From: Smittia aterrima
Lineage: Eukaryota > Arthropoda > Insecta > Diptera > Chironomidae
Reading direction: 5' to 3'
Assembly (NCBI GenBank): GCA_033063855.1
Contig: CP093830.1
Span: 5,394,854-5,458,853, forward strand
Length of the DNA: 64,000 bases
Shown here: piece after piece, positions 41,817-54,870 of the stretch
Position numbering within the stretch: position 1 is the stretch's first letter
Layout: the number at the start of each line of letters is the position of its first letter
The notes under the pieces: model-generated
Database searches by the model: none
Told to the model about the DNA's origin: nothing
What the model saw: only the letters and a program-made list of their open reading frames with translations
Made by a program: the position numbers and the translations under genes

Positions 41817-44529
41817 AATTATTTATTGTTTCTGTAGTCGTCCTCGCTTGTCCTATGCCTCTCGTTCTCGTCGCTTTCTATTCGAATGCGGTTCACAAAT
41901 TTTCATCACTATCTAACACGATCTCGATGCCATTATTCCTTCGAAAGCATGCAGCAGCATTAATGCAGGTCTCAACCGCATATGTCGTGGACAGAAATGG
42001 TGTTTTTATATTCTTCTCCGCTTCTTCGTCTTCTCGTTCGCTCTCCACTCGTCAGTCTCATAAAAGCATTCTTCCTCTGCCTGCAAATAACAAAAACAAA
42101 CAATGCCAAATGAAACTTAATTAGATTCGTTTTTAGACACAATAGGAGTCGTGCTCGAAGAAGAGGTGAGGTGCCCGAGAAAGCGTCGTTCATAGTTGTT
42201 TGTTTCATTTCTTCTTAATTGGATTAGATCTTTGAGATAGTTTGCTCGAGCGAGAAGTGAGAGAGAGTTTCACTGCCTTGGCCTTTAATTCAATTTAAAT
42301 CTTTTCACCCAAGCAAGTGTCGATTGTCTCATAATTGGAGTGATCGAACGTTTAATCGTTTTCGTGCAGAAAGAAATTAAAATCAACTGCGATGTTAGAA
42401 GGAAATTGTCGTGAGACGAAGAAATTACTACGACGACTAAATTAAGAACGCGATTTGAGTTTCCCCGCAAAGTTTGTAAGAACCTAAAATTAACTGTCGC
42501 CTTGAGGATGGAGTGGGGAACCTTTCCAACACTAAACCGTCAACCTCTCAGTCGTTCTCAGTCGGTGACTTAATTTATCAACGTCCACGAAAAGCGCATA
42601 AAAACACAAATCACATAATTTGTGCTACAAAGCGTCTCGAACTAAAATTAGAACGCAACGAAACAAAACAAAAACCATTTTCGTCGCCGAGCATTTTGCT
42701 TTTCTTTTCCTACTCATAACATAATTTGCCAAATGTCTTTTACAAGGATTTAATTAATTATGTTTCGTTCCGCTCTTCTTCCAGACATTCACTCGTTGCT
42801 ACGAGCAAAAGGAAAAAGAGAAATTACAATTTTCATGTGGAGCGTCGACAACGACGACGACCTTAAGACGAACCAAAATACCTTCGACGAAAGGAAATCT
42901 GCTTTGTAATATTTAGTTTCATGTTGCGAAATGGGAAAAACACATGTCACGGCTTAAATGGTTGTCTGCTAAACAGCTTTAACTCACTTATTTGATATTG
43001 TTGTGTCTGATTTTAATTTTTTTGTTTTCTTGTTTGGCGTTGAAGCGTTTTACGAGATTTATTGCCAGTGCCAGTGCGCTGGCGAATGCAAATTGGTTTT
43101 CGCCGAAATGTTTTTTATTTCATAATAGCGAGAAGAGCTCAGTTCAATCAAAATGAACTCTGACAATCGAATCGAATTCCATCTCGAGATGTGCTTGTGA
43201 AATATCACTAGATCGTTAAAATTATTACTGTTGAAGTGACGCTGGTTTGAAGCGCGTTTTCGGAGCTTTAAAGTGTTACCGAGTGATGAATAAAGGGGTC
43301 GCTTACATCATCGACATCGCTCATCTCAAGAGAGCATTTTTCATCAGCATTTCAAGTTGCGGGATGTGTACGCGGAAAAAAATAAGCTTTCGAAATAATT
43401 TTTCACGAGTGATACCAAACAGAAAAAAAAATCTGAAACTGATTCAAACCCTTTTTTTTATTTGCCCTTCGCTGTTTGGTGGTTCAACTCTTTTTTGTTG
43501 CGACAAGCGGGTTCGGAGAGAAATATTGTGTTCGAGACGAACAAGAGCTCAATCCTCTATATTTCATTTATGCATAATAAAATATTTCGCATGCATGAGC
43601 ATTTGATAATAACACAAACATGAAATGAAAAGTGGAAAGTCGTCGGGGAAAAAGTGGAATAAATAATAAAATAAATCAAAATATAAATCTAGAAATCTCT
43701 TTCAAACAATTTTTTTCCCTTTTCCTCACTTGAGAACCATAATAATAATAATATAGCCGAAGTGAATCCTTTTTTCTACGCTCAGACAATTCAACTTTTT
43801 CCCCTTTTTCCAGCTTTCTGCACCGCACAATAATAAAATAGTGTTAATATTGTTTGAGTGGAGAAATGTCAACGGAGCGAAGCAGAGGACCTGAGGATCG
43901 AGAATGAATGAGTGAAAATATTCAACATTCTTTCATGGCTTTATTATGCATGAAATCCTCTCGTTCTGTCCCGAGGGATGAAGTCAAACATTGGAGGCAA
44001 AAAAATAATTGCTAGATAAATTTAATAGTTGACATCAAAAGCCACAGAAAATTCATATGTGAATTGAGTTGTTTGAGGCTTGCGGAGTACAAAGCATCGA
44101 CCGCTTCATTACCAAACTTTTCACCGATGATAAAATACTTTAGCGAACAAAAGGATAATTAATCAAAAATATTTAGCCGTAGGGATTAAGCTCAGTCGAG
44201 ACGAAATTCAATCGACGAAAAGAGTTTTTAAGCTCACAAGGCTACAGAGCTATAATCATTCGGTCGTTATTGCTTTGCTCATCGCGCACTGACAGACGAA
44301 TGAGTCGTCATCAGCCTATAATTCATTTCTTAATTAAAACTTGCTTGTCTTTCGTCTCCGCTCTGTGCTCGCTCGTTACGAAACGATTCAAGATGAAACG
44401 GAAAAACATTTGAAGCGAACAATTCTCGAGAATCAGAAGCAAAAGAAAAACTATTTTTCATCTTTTTTTTTACTCGTTCTACATTGTCGAGTGCTCGAAA
44501 AAGGCAAGACACATGACTGATATCCGCTG

Positions 44530-44550
44530 ACTGACATGTCATACTGTCAC
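44530..44550. repeat. TGACATGTCA palindrome element, copy 2
   Basis: CTGACATGTCATACTGTCAC (44531-44550), preceded by A, differs from the copy at 21138-21158 by one base. In both copies a GTCAAT follows about 20 nt downstream and an AAATG a little further on, so the similarity reaches beyond the core. Confidence 0.55.
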
Positions 44551-47500
44551 AAAAGCCTAACGAACGCACAGTCAATGTTTCTGAAATGTAGACACAGAAA
44601 TCACAATTCTCTCGTATTTTTTTCTTTCTGCCCGAACAACACAATGATCGCCAACAAATCTCCGACAAGGCATGTAAACATTTGACGGGCTAATATTGAA
44701 TTAAGTAGAAATTGATAATTTCATGCCAGTGACTGGGAAAGCTGAAATGTTAATGACATCTGAATTATTGCCACAGACTTTATCTCTGAAACAACATCGC
44801 TTAGCTGTTGCTCGTCGCATTTATGAGTCAATCAATGGGAAGAAGGCCTTACAATGTCAATCGTTTACAAATCACTTGGTCGTTGTGTGAAAATGTGGAG
44901 CAAGAATAAATAAAAAATAAATTCGTCTTAAGTGCGGCAGCAAATCCCTCTTCGTCATAAAATATTTTATCGTTTGTTGATAATATTTATTTATTTTTGT
45001 GTGTTTCTTCACACATTTCGGGAGACGATCGAAAGGCGAAGAAATAATATTTCACAATATCTTGGGTCGGCTTCCCATTTCAATGTAAATTTCTTTAGCA
45101 CGGGAAAATATTTCTCCGAACATCATTTCGGATTTTTTTGACAAATCTTTTTAAATTAGATGGAATGAGAGGGCGCGAGGGGCGAGAGGATAATGAATGT
45201 GTGTCTTTCGATAAATATGTTAAAATAAATGACGCTCAGAAACATGTGTTCAACTTTCTCAAACAGATATTCTCGCTCGTGAAGCTTCGGAGCTTAAGAT
45301 AAATTAATATGCTTAAGCCCGCCACCAAATCTCTTGGTGATTATTTCATCTCATTTGTTTTGTGTCGTCTCGTTTTATTTTCGAAGTCAGCATTTCACAA
45401 TTGCTGCCTTTGCTCGACTTCGTTTACCTCGAAGTTAAGAAATAAGAAAAATACATTAGCATCAATTGAACGACAATCCATTTAGACATCGAATAAATTC
45501 ACTTTCCCTCCCCTCTCTCTCTGTCATCCCTAATAAATTCATTTCGCTTCGTGTATTAATAGTTAAAATCGTTTGTTTTCATTTAAGCCAATTTTTTTTC
45601 TTTGGTAAGAATTATGCAAATTTAGGTCGCAAAACGTTGAAGGAAAAAAAAAGAAGACTCCCGTAGAGAAGCAGACGACAAAAAGCTAGCAAATCAGAAG
45701 ACAAATGGCCTTTTCCTACTTTCGAGACGTTCAAGACTCCCTTTCGTTCGAAGTTCGACTTACACAAACCATTTGACTGAAAGTATTTATATTTAGACAA
45801 CTTTTCCACTTCAAATTTCATTCTCATTGTTGATGAAAATAAAATAAATTTAATGCTTTATTGGCTTTCATTTGAATAAACAAGAGTGGAAGTCGAAGCG
45901 AGTCACAGAAAATTTATGCGATCGAGCTGGAGGAGGGTGAAGAGGAGAACAAGAGAAACATGATGTTTAAAGTTTTTTTTATTTTATTTTTCCCCGCGCG
46001 CTGATTTCTGTTGCATCTGAAAATTGAAAATTATCCAACGAGAGCATATTATCATAAAAGCTTGTTCTTTTATGGTTTATCGACGTAGTGTGTCGATGAT
46101 AAAAGACAAGCCTCGCCTAAAACAAGTTTATCGTGGAGAAAAAATGAATTCAATTTACGAAATTGCAGAGAATAAGCGCGAGACTCGCTTTATTGTTATG
46201 ATCAAGTTTTTATTAATTTGCATTTGAATATAAATGAGAAAATTCCGAGCGGAGCTGACTAGTGCCGCCGTTTTCATTCATTTCACGATTCTCGTGTATT
46301 TTATTTCGCGGATGAGATGACGAAGGAATTTGTTTGGCAATTTAACAGAGCATCGCCGAGAAATAATTGAGAAAAGATTTGGTAACTCGATGATTGCTGA
46401 GCGAGGAAACTTCGTTTCCCCAGCAATTGAAAATGAATTGAAATTTGTTTGTTTCGAGGGTCAAACCATAAATTAAGTCGGAGCCGAGTAAATTTTATTT
46501 CTCAATAATCTCAAAACTCGTGACCTAATTCATAATCTTTCCCCTCACCAACAGAAGCCCAACCAACCAAATTATCAATCATCTCGTGATTTATTGGTAA
46601 CCCGAGAACTTATTCCGGTTCAATTAGAAGTGTTTAAAGTCGAATGTAGGAAATGAAGCAGTTCGCTTATTGATAAGAGAGCATTCATCTGGGAGATTTT
46701 AATGGTTCAAGTGTTGAATGAAATTTTCCAATTAGAGAAGCGCGCTCGACTCATAATTTTCATTTCTAAATAGCAACTTCCGTTTCTGTTTAACGCTGAG
46801 AACGCTCTTTGCATCTTATCAGTTAGAGAAAAATTACTTTTACTCTCGACGTTGCAAAGAAGTGTTTTTAGAGAAGAAAGAAAGTTTCGATTTGCTTTGC
46901 GCAACCCTTGTGGGTCTCGTTTCTACAAGGAAAAGTTAATTACGATTTATATCTTTTGGCAATTCAAGAGCTTCAACTGAAATCTCGTTAATGACTCTCC
47001 CGGGTGTCATTCACGCCAAGTAAAAATAGGCCTTTCCTAATTAAAACTTCCTGTTAACTCGGCAACAGCAATTTTCCGCATGACCAACCTGACAATTCAA
47101 GAAGTTGGTAATAAAATTCAAGATGGATTCAAGACCTTGGCTCGTTTAGATTATTTCTCTCCGGAGGTGTGTCATAAAAGTAATGCCGAACGAAACCGCA
47201 CAGTTTCTGCTCACGTCAGATACCTACACAAGACGATAAACAACAGCCCGCGATTTGGATCATGTTCAAAAATATTTTAAAATGGCCAACGACATTCCTT
47301 CGCTGTTTAAAAACTTTTGTAATCGTCTCGAAGTTTATAAACGTTGTCAAGACGGTTTTATTACGACAACGGGAATGATATCGTCGCAATTAATGTCAAG
47401 AGTAAAATTTTAATATTTTTACGTCTCAATTTACGAATTAGTTGATTAAATTTTCTATTTCGTGCCGTTAATGCACACTGAGACTTCCTACTCGTAATTT

Positions 47501-50500
47501 ATGACACTCTATTGCGAAATAATGGAACCAAATTTAAAGGGTTGTTACGTTCACCCTTTTTTTAATTCCCTTTAATAAATTTTACGGGGCTAAGGGAAAG
47601 GAAAAGGACAGGCAAAGCAATGGAGTTATCAAGCGGTGCTCTTGGTCTCGATGGATTTATTTTCATAAAAGCAAATGAGTCTTTTAAGGGCGCTTCAATC
47701 AAAATCGCTTGGTTTCTCCTTTTCAAACACTGCAAGACGCTCTTGTGAGAAGCATAAGAAAAAAAAGGGACCAGCAGAGGGTTTGGGGAGAGACTGAACT
47801 TCCGTTACGGGTGGTTACGAGAGGAAAAATTAAAATTTAATAACTTTTTGAACGCAAAAGCGGGTCGAAGAACTAGCAAAAAGAGAGATTTTATGATGTT
47901 AAATCATCTTTAATGTACTTCCACTTATTTCCCCAAGTCTTGAACTTAAGGGGTGCGTTTGGGGAAGTTTCAAAGATCAGGGGAGAAAATCCTTGTAAAG
48001 CTCTTTTCTTGATTTCTATTTTGAATAAATTCGTTTTCTCTTCCAACAATTTGTAAATATTTGCTCAAAACACTCTCGAACAAAGAGCGACACGACTCAT
48101 CGACGATCCCCTCAAGCTAAAACATTTGTTTTGAAGTACTTCTTAACAATTTGTATATTTTTGCTATTTGTTTCTCGACGAGTAAGTTTTACCATTAAAA
48201 TTCATAATGAGATTATAAAAAGAACGTCGATAACAATCGCTTCTTTCGCGAAGTCTGCGACTCAATTATATTCGACATTAAAACCGATGACGATAAAACT
48301 TTTTCGATCTCTCGCGTTTTTGAAAAATTGAATTTTAAAATGTGCACTTATGGATGAAATTTAATTAGAAATTCTTAGATGGAAAAGGAAAAGCTTGACG
48401 ACAAAGGGGAGGGAAGTGAAACAAATTGGAATTCAGCAAGACGAGAAAGTATCAAAAGATTAAAATTTATATCAAGTTAGATTCATCAGGAAATGTATCC
48501 GGCAAGCCAGGGGATGGGAAAGGATGAGTCGTCGAGGCAGATACGTGCCGAAGATTAGAGAAGCGAGAGCAAAACAAAAAAGGGATTTCAATAACCACAT
48601 TGTTGCCGAAAACTATTTTCTCGTTAACTTTTTGACATGTCTCAAGCATTGAAGCTGAGTAATGTAAACACGACGACAACGAGATCACAGTGAGAGTGTA
48701 GCATGGAGTCGCATAAATTATGTAGATGCTCTTCGATAATATTCGTACTTGAAGAAAATTAGATTACAACGTGAAACATCACAGCTCAGAAACTCGAACC
48801 GAAAACCGAAGAACAAACAAATGAAATCAAAATTTCAGCTCACATATTGTGAGTGGAGCGAGGGCGGATGGAATTGAGTCTCATCCATATTCAAGACTCT
48901 TACTCGATCTAATAATGTTTTCCAGATAACGTAAATTAAAAAGGGTTGAAATGCTTTGATAAGACTTGAGTTAGCTTCCCTCCTACTCGAGAAAGTTTTT
49001 TGTGATGTGCTAATCCTTCCAATTTATATTGTTGACATAATTTACTACACCGAGGAATAACAAAAGGTTTTCATGTTGACACAACTATTTAATTAAACAT
49101 TTCACCCAAATATAAACCTTCGCTCTGTGTCCGACGACTAGCACGAGAAAATAAAAATGTATTCTCGTTAGTTATTCGCAATATGTGGAGCGAGTGAGTG
49201 GAGAAAAAAAAAGTTTCCCTTTTACGTGTCGTACATTAACCGTAAAAGGTTTTTTTTTTGTGGACTTGCTTTTCTATTGAAATTTATGCGAGAAGGATCG
49301 GCCTGGAGTCAGTTGAGGTGATGTCAAACTTTAGAGAATGACAAATTACAGAAAAGGTTTCATTGAAATGTTTTAATTTCATTCATTTTTTAAGTGCGAA
49401 ACTTAATTTCTTTGATGGTTGAAGGGAGATCTCCTCTCGAGAGTCTCCCGAAAAAAAAGGACACAAGGATCCCGATTATGCACATAAATTATGTTTCAAC
49501 ATTTTTCAGAGAGTTTAGGAAATGAGAGTAATTGAATGTGCTTTGGAGAAAGAGATGTCGACTTGAACCTGACGCTCGGCAGTCCCTTTATCAATTTTAA
49601 GCGATTATTCTTCTGCTTCTTGTCCGATCCTTTCAGGGTAACAGCGCTCGAAGATAAATTTTTAAATCCGAGGGATCACCGAGAGTAATGGACAAGTTAA
49701 ATATTTAACTTTTCTTTTTTTTCCTTTTTCTCTGCTTCGAAACAACATAAATTGCCGCTCATGCATATAATGCTCAGAAATTTATCCCTTCAGGCGCGCA
49801 ACATTATTCTCTCTTGAAAAACACTCTCAAACATTCATAAATCAATTGAAGAAATCTAAAAATCGTCTTGTTAAGTTCTTAATGGCACGTCTGGTTGAAA
49901 CTCAATAGTTCTTCCTTCCTTCGACATTTCTAATAGCTTTGAAGAGCAATCTCAACGTTCATCTCCTCCTCGTCGTGTATGTTTGTTCTTTCATTCAACT
50001 CCATCCTGTTCTTTCAAATCTTTGTCATAAGCGCTGAATTTAAAAGAAGTCATTCAAAACATTTCCTCCCCGTTTTGACGCAACTCGTGTAGTTTGTGAA
50101 TATCTTGAAGGAATTTATTTTAATGAAATTAAGTAACGCTCCCTTCTCCTTCTCAGGCATAGAAGAAAGAACAAACATTAATGCCTCGAGCGAAGTCTCT
50201 TTTTAAATATTCATAAACCACTTGAGAGAACGTGCATTTTCCACATAAAGAGAATGAAAGAGGTGAAAAGCGAGCTTCCATTGAAGTTGAACCCTTCATT
50301 TGGGTTTTTTCGTGGGTGGTTGGGGAACCAGAAATCCATAAAAAAAAATTTCACCGCGAACGAAGAAGAATGTTCTCAGCATTGCAATTTGTTCTGACTG
50401 AATGTTTAAAACGTGCGTACGATTCCAATTCCGTTTAATGTGATTTCTCTCCCTTCCAGCAAACGATGGGGCTGAGAAAAAAGAAGTGCTCGAGTGAGAC

Positions 50501-53442
50501 ACAGAGAAACATATTCAAAGCAGAACACACAACTTACATTATTTTAATGAAATCTCATACACTCGCTTTGCCAGCAAATAATGTTGTAGATATGCACGGC
50601 CCGAAAACACGATGTTCGTGGCAGGCGATGTTATTAATTATTAATATTATTATTATACATTACTGCATATTAAATGTTATGTTTGATATGCAAAATATGT
50701 AAAGTGCGCAGAGTCGTTGGAGTGAAGCATCCTCTCAATATCAGACATTCCCGAACGGATTATTGTTATTTATGTGAATCACTGACACGTAACGGCTTCA
50801 AACTCGATTGTCATGTGACGGCGCTCGCTCGCTCGATGGTTCGAGCAACTCATGCAATATCTGTCGAGGTGAAACGACTTGAAGTAAAAGTATAATAACA
50901 GTTTATTAGCGCGAAGCCATAATGTATCATAAGGCGAGAGTAATTAGTGTCAAAATGTGATTTTTAGAAAAAGAGAAACATTAATTTTCAATGCGATTAC
51001 ACAATTATCGTTTCTTCTTCAATTTGAAACTATCGGCTTGTGACCGCATCGGCAGCAACCAAGCCGAGTCGTCTTTATTTCCATTCACGCTCCCTTTGTG
51101 GCTTTACAAACCAATATCGTTCTGTATCTCTCGAACCTAAATTATGTTTTTCAAATGCTTTTATCGAGCCCACGTAAACCACAACACGTTGTTTGTGTGT
51201 GACAGAAAGCCACAACGATTATTTACCCGAGAAGATGGAAAAATATGAACATGGGATTACGATAACGTAATGTGTTCAATTTATGCTCAGAGTTCTCTAA
51301 TTTACTTTCACGTAGCGAGCGCCTTATCGATACGAATTTCTTGCTTTTTGGGGAAAATGCTCGCATCGAAGGCGAGTGAATGCGGCGTGATATCAGCCAA
51401 ATAAATTTAATTATACCAATTTCGAGGGAATTATAAAGAGTCAGAGAGGTGTCGCAGGTGCATTGGCATGATACAGCATGACTCGACTCAAAATAAAACA
51501 ACGAAAAAAAGAACTTTCAATTTAACCTTTCATGCTGTCCGTTGTACGCTACAGCAAACATGACTCGTTTCCCTAAAGTCGACTGGAAATTAATTCCTTG
51601 CGGCTGTTTTATACGCCAACAATTTCGAAGGAGAACGAACGACACAATAGCACCGCAAAGCATCGAGCAAAGCGAGTGTGAGAGAAGAAAAATGATTAAT
51701 TATAATAATTTTATTATTTCACTCAAGCCCTTCCACTCTCCTCCTCACATAAGTTGCCATGTGCATGTTTATTGCTTTAAACTCTTTCTTTCGCCGAGAG
51801 TTTTCATTTCGTGTAAACAAGCTCAACGTTTTAGAAAAGTTCTGCATTTCTTTCTTTCTTGCAGCCGCCCCCGGCATATCACTCTCCATTGCCATTACAC
51901 ATTGTTGTAGCTAATTTATCGTTCTCGAAGCCATCGGGCTCTCCGAAGTTTTCTGTTTTGGAATTTTAATTTCACGTTTCGTTTTTTTTTTTGCTCGACA
52001 TCATTTGCATAAATGCTGAGAACGAAGGAACGAGCAGCGTTCAATCTAAATTGTTCTGTTGCTTTTTTCGGTCGGCAAATCATCTCTTGAGCAGCGCTCA
52101 GTGTGTGTAGTGGAAGAGAGTCAGTCTTTCGCCTGCAGTTGCTTGCACAATTTGTCGAGCATACCGAAATTCACGGTGTTGAATCATGCTGCACCATTAA
52201 TTTGTTCGTTTGTGGCTTTGTTGAAATTTCTCTCTCACACGCTCGCTCAAGTTTAATTTTAAATTTTATGTTGCACAATCCGGAGATAGGACCAAATATA
52301 TATTTTATTAACAAGAGGGTTTAGTAATTAAGGGATGAACATTTTCGGATTTAGCTCACTCTCTCTCGACCGAACTTCAAGCACAGCAGAATCTCATTCC
52401 AACTCGTGTTGCGGCTGAGCACTAAAGTTCTGTGGCTAGGGAATTACATTCGCCGCAGCAAAAAGCCAATTGAACGAGACGACAATTGAACAGACATTAC
52501 ACGAGCGACGAGAAAACTTTTCATTTACAGTTCGAACGACGGGAAAAGAAATTAATTGCGAGCAAACAGAAATTTTGACAGCTTTAATAATGGCAGAAAA
52601 TCGTGATAGTGCAGATCGTCTTGCTAGCAAATATCGAAGCGAGCACGTTCAGAACTTAAAGCTATAATCGATTTCTGTTCCATTTTTTTTTTTCGTTCAC
52701 GAGTGTAATCGCAGAAGTTGTATAAATGCTTCTCTTCTTCTTCCTTTTTGTTTTGAAATAATGAATGGGCATTAAATTGAAAATGTTTTTTAATCACATG
52801 AAATCAATTTTCGTTTATCCACTGCATGCCTTTGCGAATAAAAGGCTTCTCGAACAGCATCGGAAATATGAAATGATTGCAAACTGCATAAAAAGCGAAA
52901 TCAATGAATGAAAATTAAGCTGCACGTTAAAGCGGATCGAGAGACGCTTCATAAATTATTTTTCAAGCAATTTCGAGTCGGAAAACGCTTTGCAATTTGC
53001 ATACCGAGTTTCTGTTTCGGTTGTTCATTGAGAATGAGTTCTCGTCGCTTGTAAAATGCAAATCGTTGATAATTCGATCAATAAATTAAAGTGGATTTTC
53101 CTCTTTAATCAACCATTAAATTTTTCATTGAGAAAGCAACAACATTGCCAACGTCGTCGTCGCTCACGTCTCACGCGTCGCTCAAATAACATTAAAGTCG
53201 CTTAAACAAATTTCGGGGAATTAAAAACGTATCGGAAAGGATTAGTCGCTCGTCAGAGACTCACACTCGACGCTGTGAATCATTCACGTTTCAAAGTGAA
53301 CGACATTCGTTTCGAATTTGTTTCAACGCTTAGATTTTCGATTGGAATTAAATGCCTTTTGGGATTAACTTCAAACAGCAAATTTCCATCTCTTGTCCCT
53401 TCAATTATTTTCGTCATTCACACGACCAGTCGACATAAAAGC

Positions 53443-53457
53443 GAGAGAGAGAGAGAA
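53443..53457. repeat. (GA)n simple repeat
   Basis: A GA dinucleotide tract of about seven units. GAGAG is also the core bound by GAGA-type factors in flies, but such tracts are frequent in this window and no function can be assigned. Confidence 0.75.
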
Positions 53458-54857
53458 GGGACATGACTCGATCTAATTTATTGTGCATTTATTCGTTCGA
53501 AAATCCGATTCGCATCCCATTCACTTGCCCTCGAATTGATTGTTTTCAGCCGATTGTTATCGAGCAAGAGAAAAGAGGAAAACAAATTCCAACAATTGAA
53601 CATTTTTAAATTGAAAATTTATCTTGATGATTACTAGCAATAATGCGCTCGCTCTCCCTCGACGTTCGGCTGACTCTCGGATAAAATATTGCTAATTTTT
53701 CCATAGCGTAAGGCTGACTGAAACACTTCCTGACAACTTCGCAGATAGCTATGCGACAAGCCAAAAGTAAATATTTGCTCTCTTGTCTTTTAACCGCACC
53801 AAACTTTTCTTTCTTTTTTTTCGGTGATTCTCGGTTTGTTTGCTTTGTCCCCGAGCTTTAAACATTTTTTTGATGTCTCGTTAAGAGGAGAACGAAGAAG
53901 AAAAAGGTATTTTCGACTGAGACTTCCGTTCGCAGATCAAATTTCCATAAGTAACCAAAAGCAGCAGCGATTAAGTTTAAGAATGGAGAGAATTCCCCCG
54001 AAACATCTGCAGAGATTCACAGACCTCGAGAGAGTCTCGTTCAGGAAACAATTACAATAAATCAATACACGCTTCTTTAGATTCCCATTCGAAAGCAATT
54101 TCGTGTCGAGGCAAAGAAACTTGTTGAGGAGGCAAACAAAATAGAGCGAAATAAGAGTGTGTTGTTGATGTTTTCCTCTTTCTAGTTTCGATTGAAAGGC
54201 CGAGGGTAATTGAAGATTTGAAATTACGCTTAAATGTGAAATAATAATTTATCTCTACTCCGAAATCAATTTTTTTTATGTTGAAAATTGTACTCGTACT
54301 TTGCTCTTCATGCTCACAACGTACCTGTTGTACAATTCTTTGTAACTAAACCTTTTAATCTCGTTTCTCATTTTCCCGTTCGTTCTCGCCGCTTGCTTTC
54401 TTTTCAATAAATGCGCGTTTTAAAAATATGTGTCGAAGACTCGGCTTTGAGAGAGAGAGACGAAAAGGTCGAGATAAGATTGTGGAGAAAAATGAAACAT
54501 AAGAAAAGTGCTTTCCTCTGGATGTGGGGCGTGTGCGGAAATTGCGTCAGCAATTATTTGTTTAAAGCAAATAAACATTTCTTTGATTCACGAGCAAACT
54601 ATTTCACATCAATTACAAATTCTCCCTTTTGCATTTTTTCCTTCATTTCCTTTGTGAAGTTCATGTAAACATTAAAAACATTTTTTTTTATCAATTTGGT
54701 TCGATAAATAATTGGCAAAGCAACTATTTCACGATCAAAAAGCATCCATTTTCATAATGAATGAACGCATGAACATTAAAAATGTATTACGGAATGGAAA
54801 AAATAACATCGAAATCAATCATGGAAATCTACATGAGAATTATGAAGCACAGCGAGC

Positions 54858-54870
54858 GAGAGAGAGAGAG
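54858..54870. repeat. (GA)n simple repeat
   Basis: A GA dinucleotide tract preceded by two GCGA units. A simple repeat only. Confidence 0.75.

Noticed and set aside
41611..42208. Open frames on both strands around the LRR start
   Set aside because: Antisense shadow of the first LRR exon, or short frames without domains. The LRR start is fixed by an in-frame upstream stop and the signal peptide.
46077..46102. Imperfect hairpin TTTATCGAC / GTCGATGATAAA
   Set aside because: Short stem with a bulge, common by chance in DNA of this composition.
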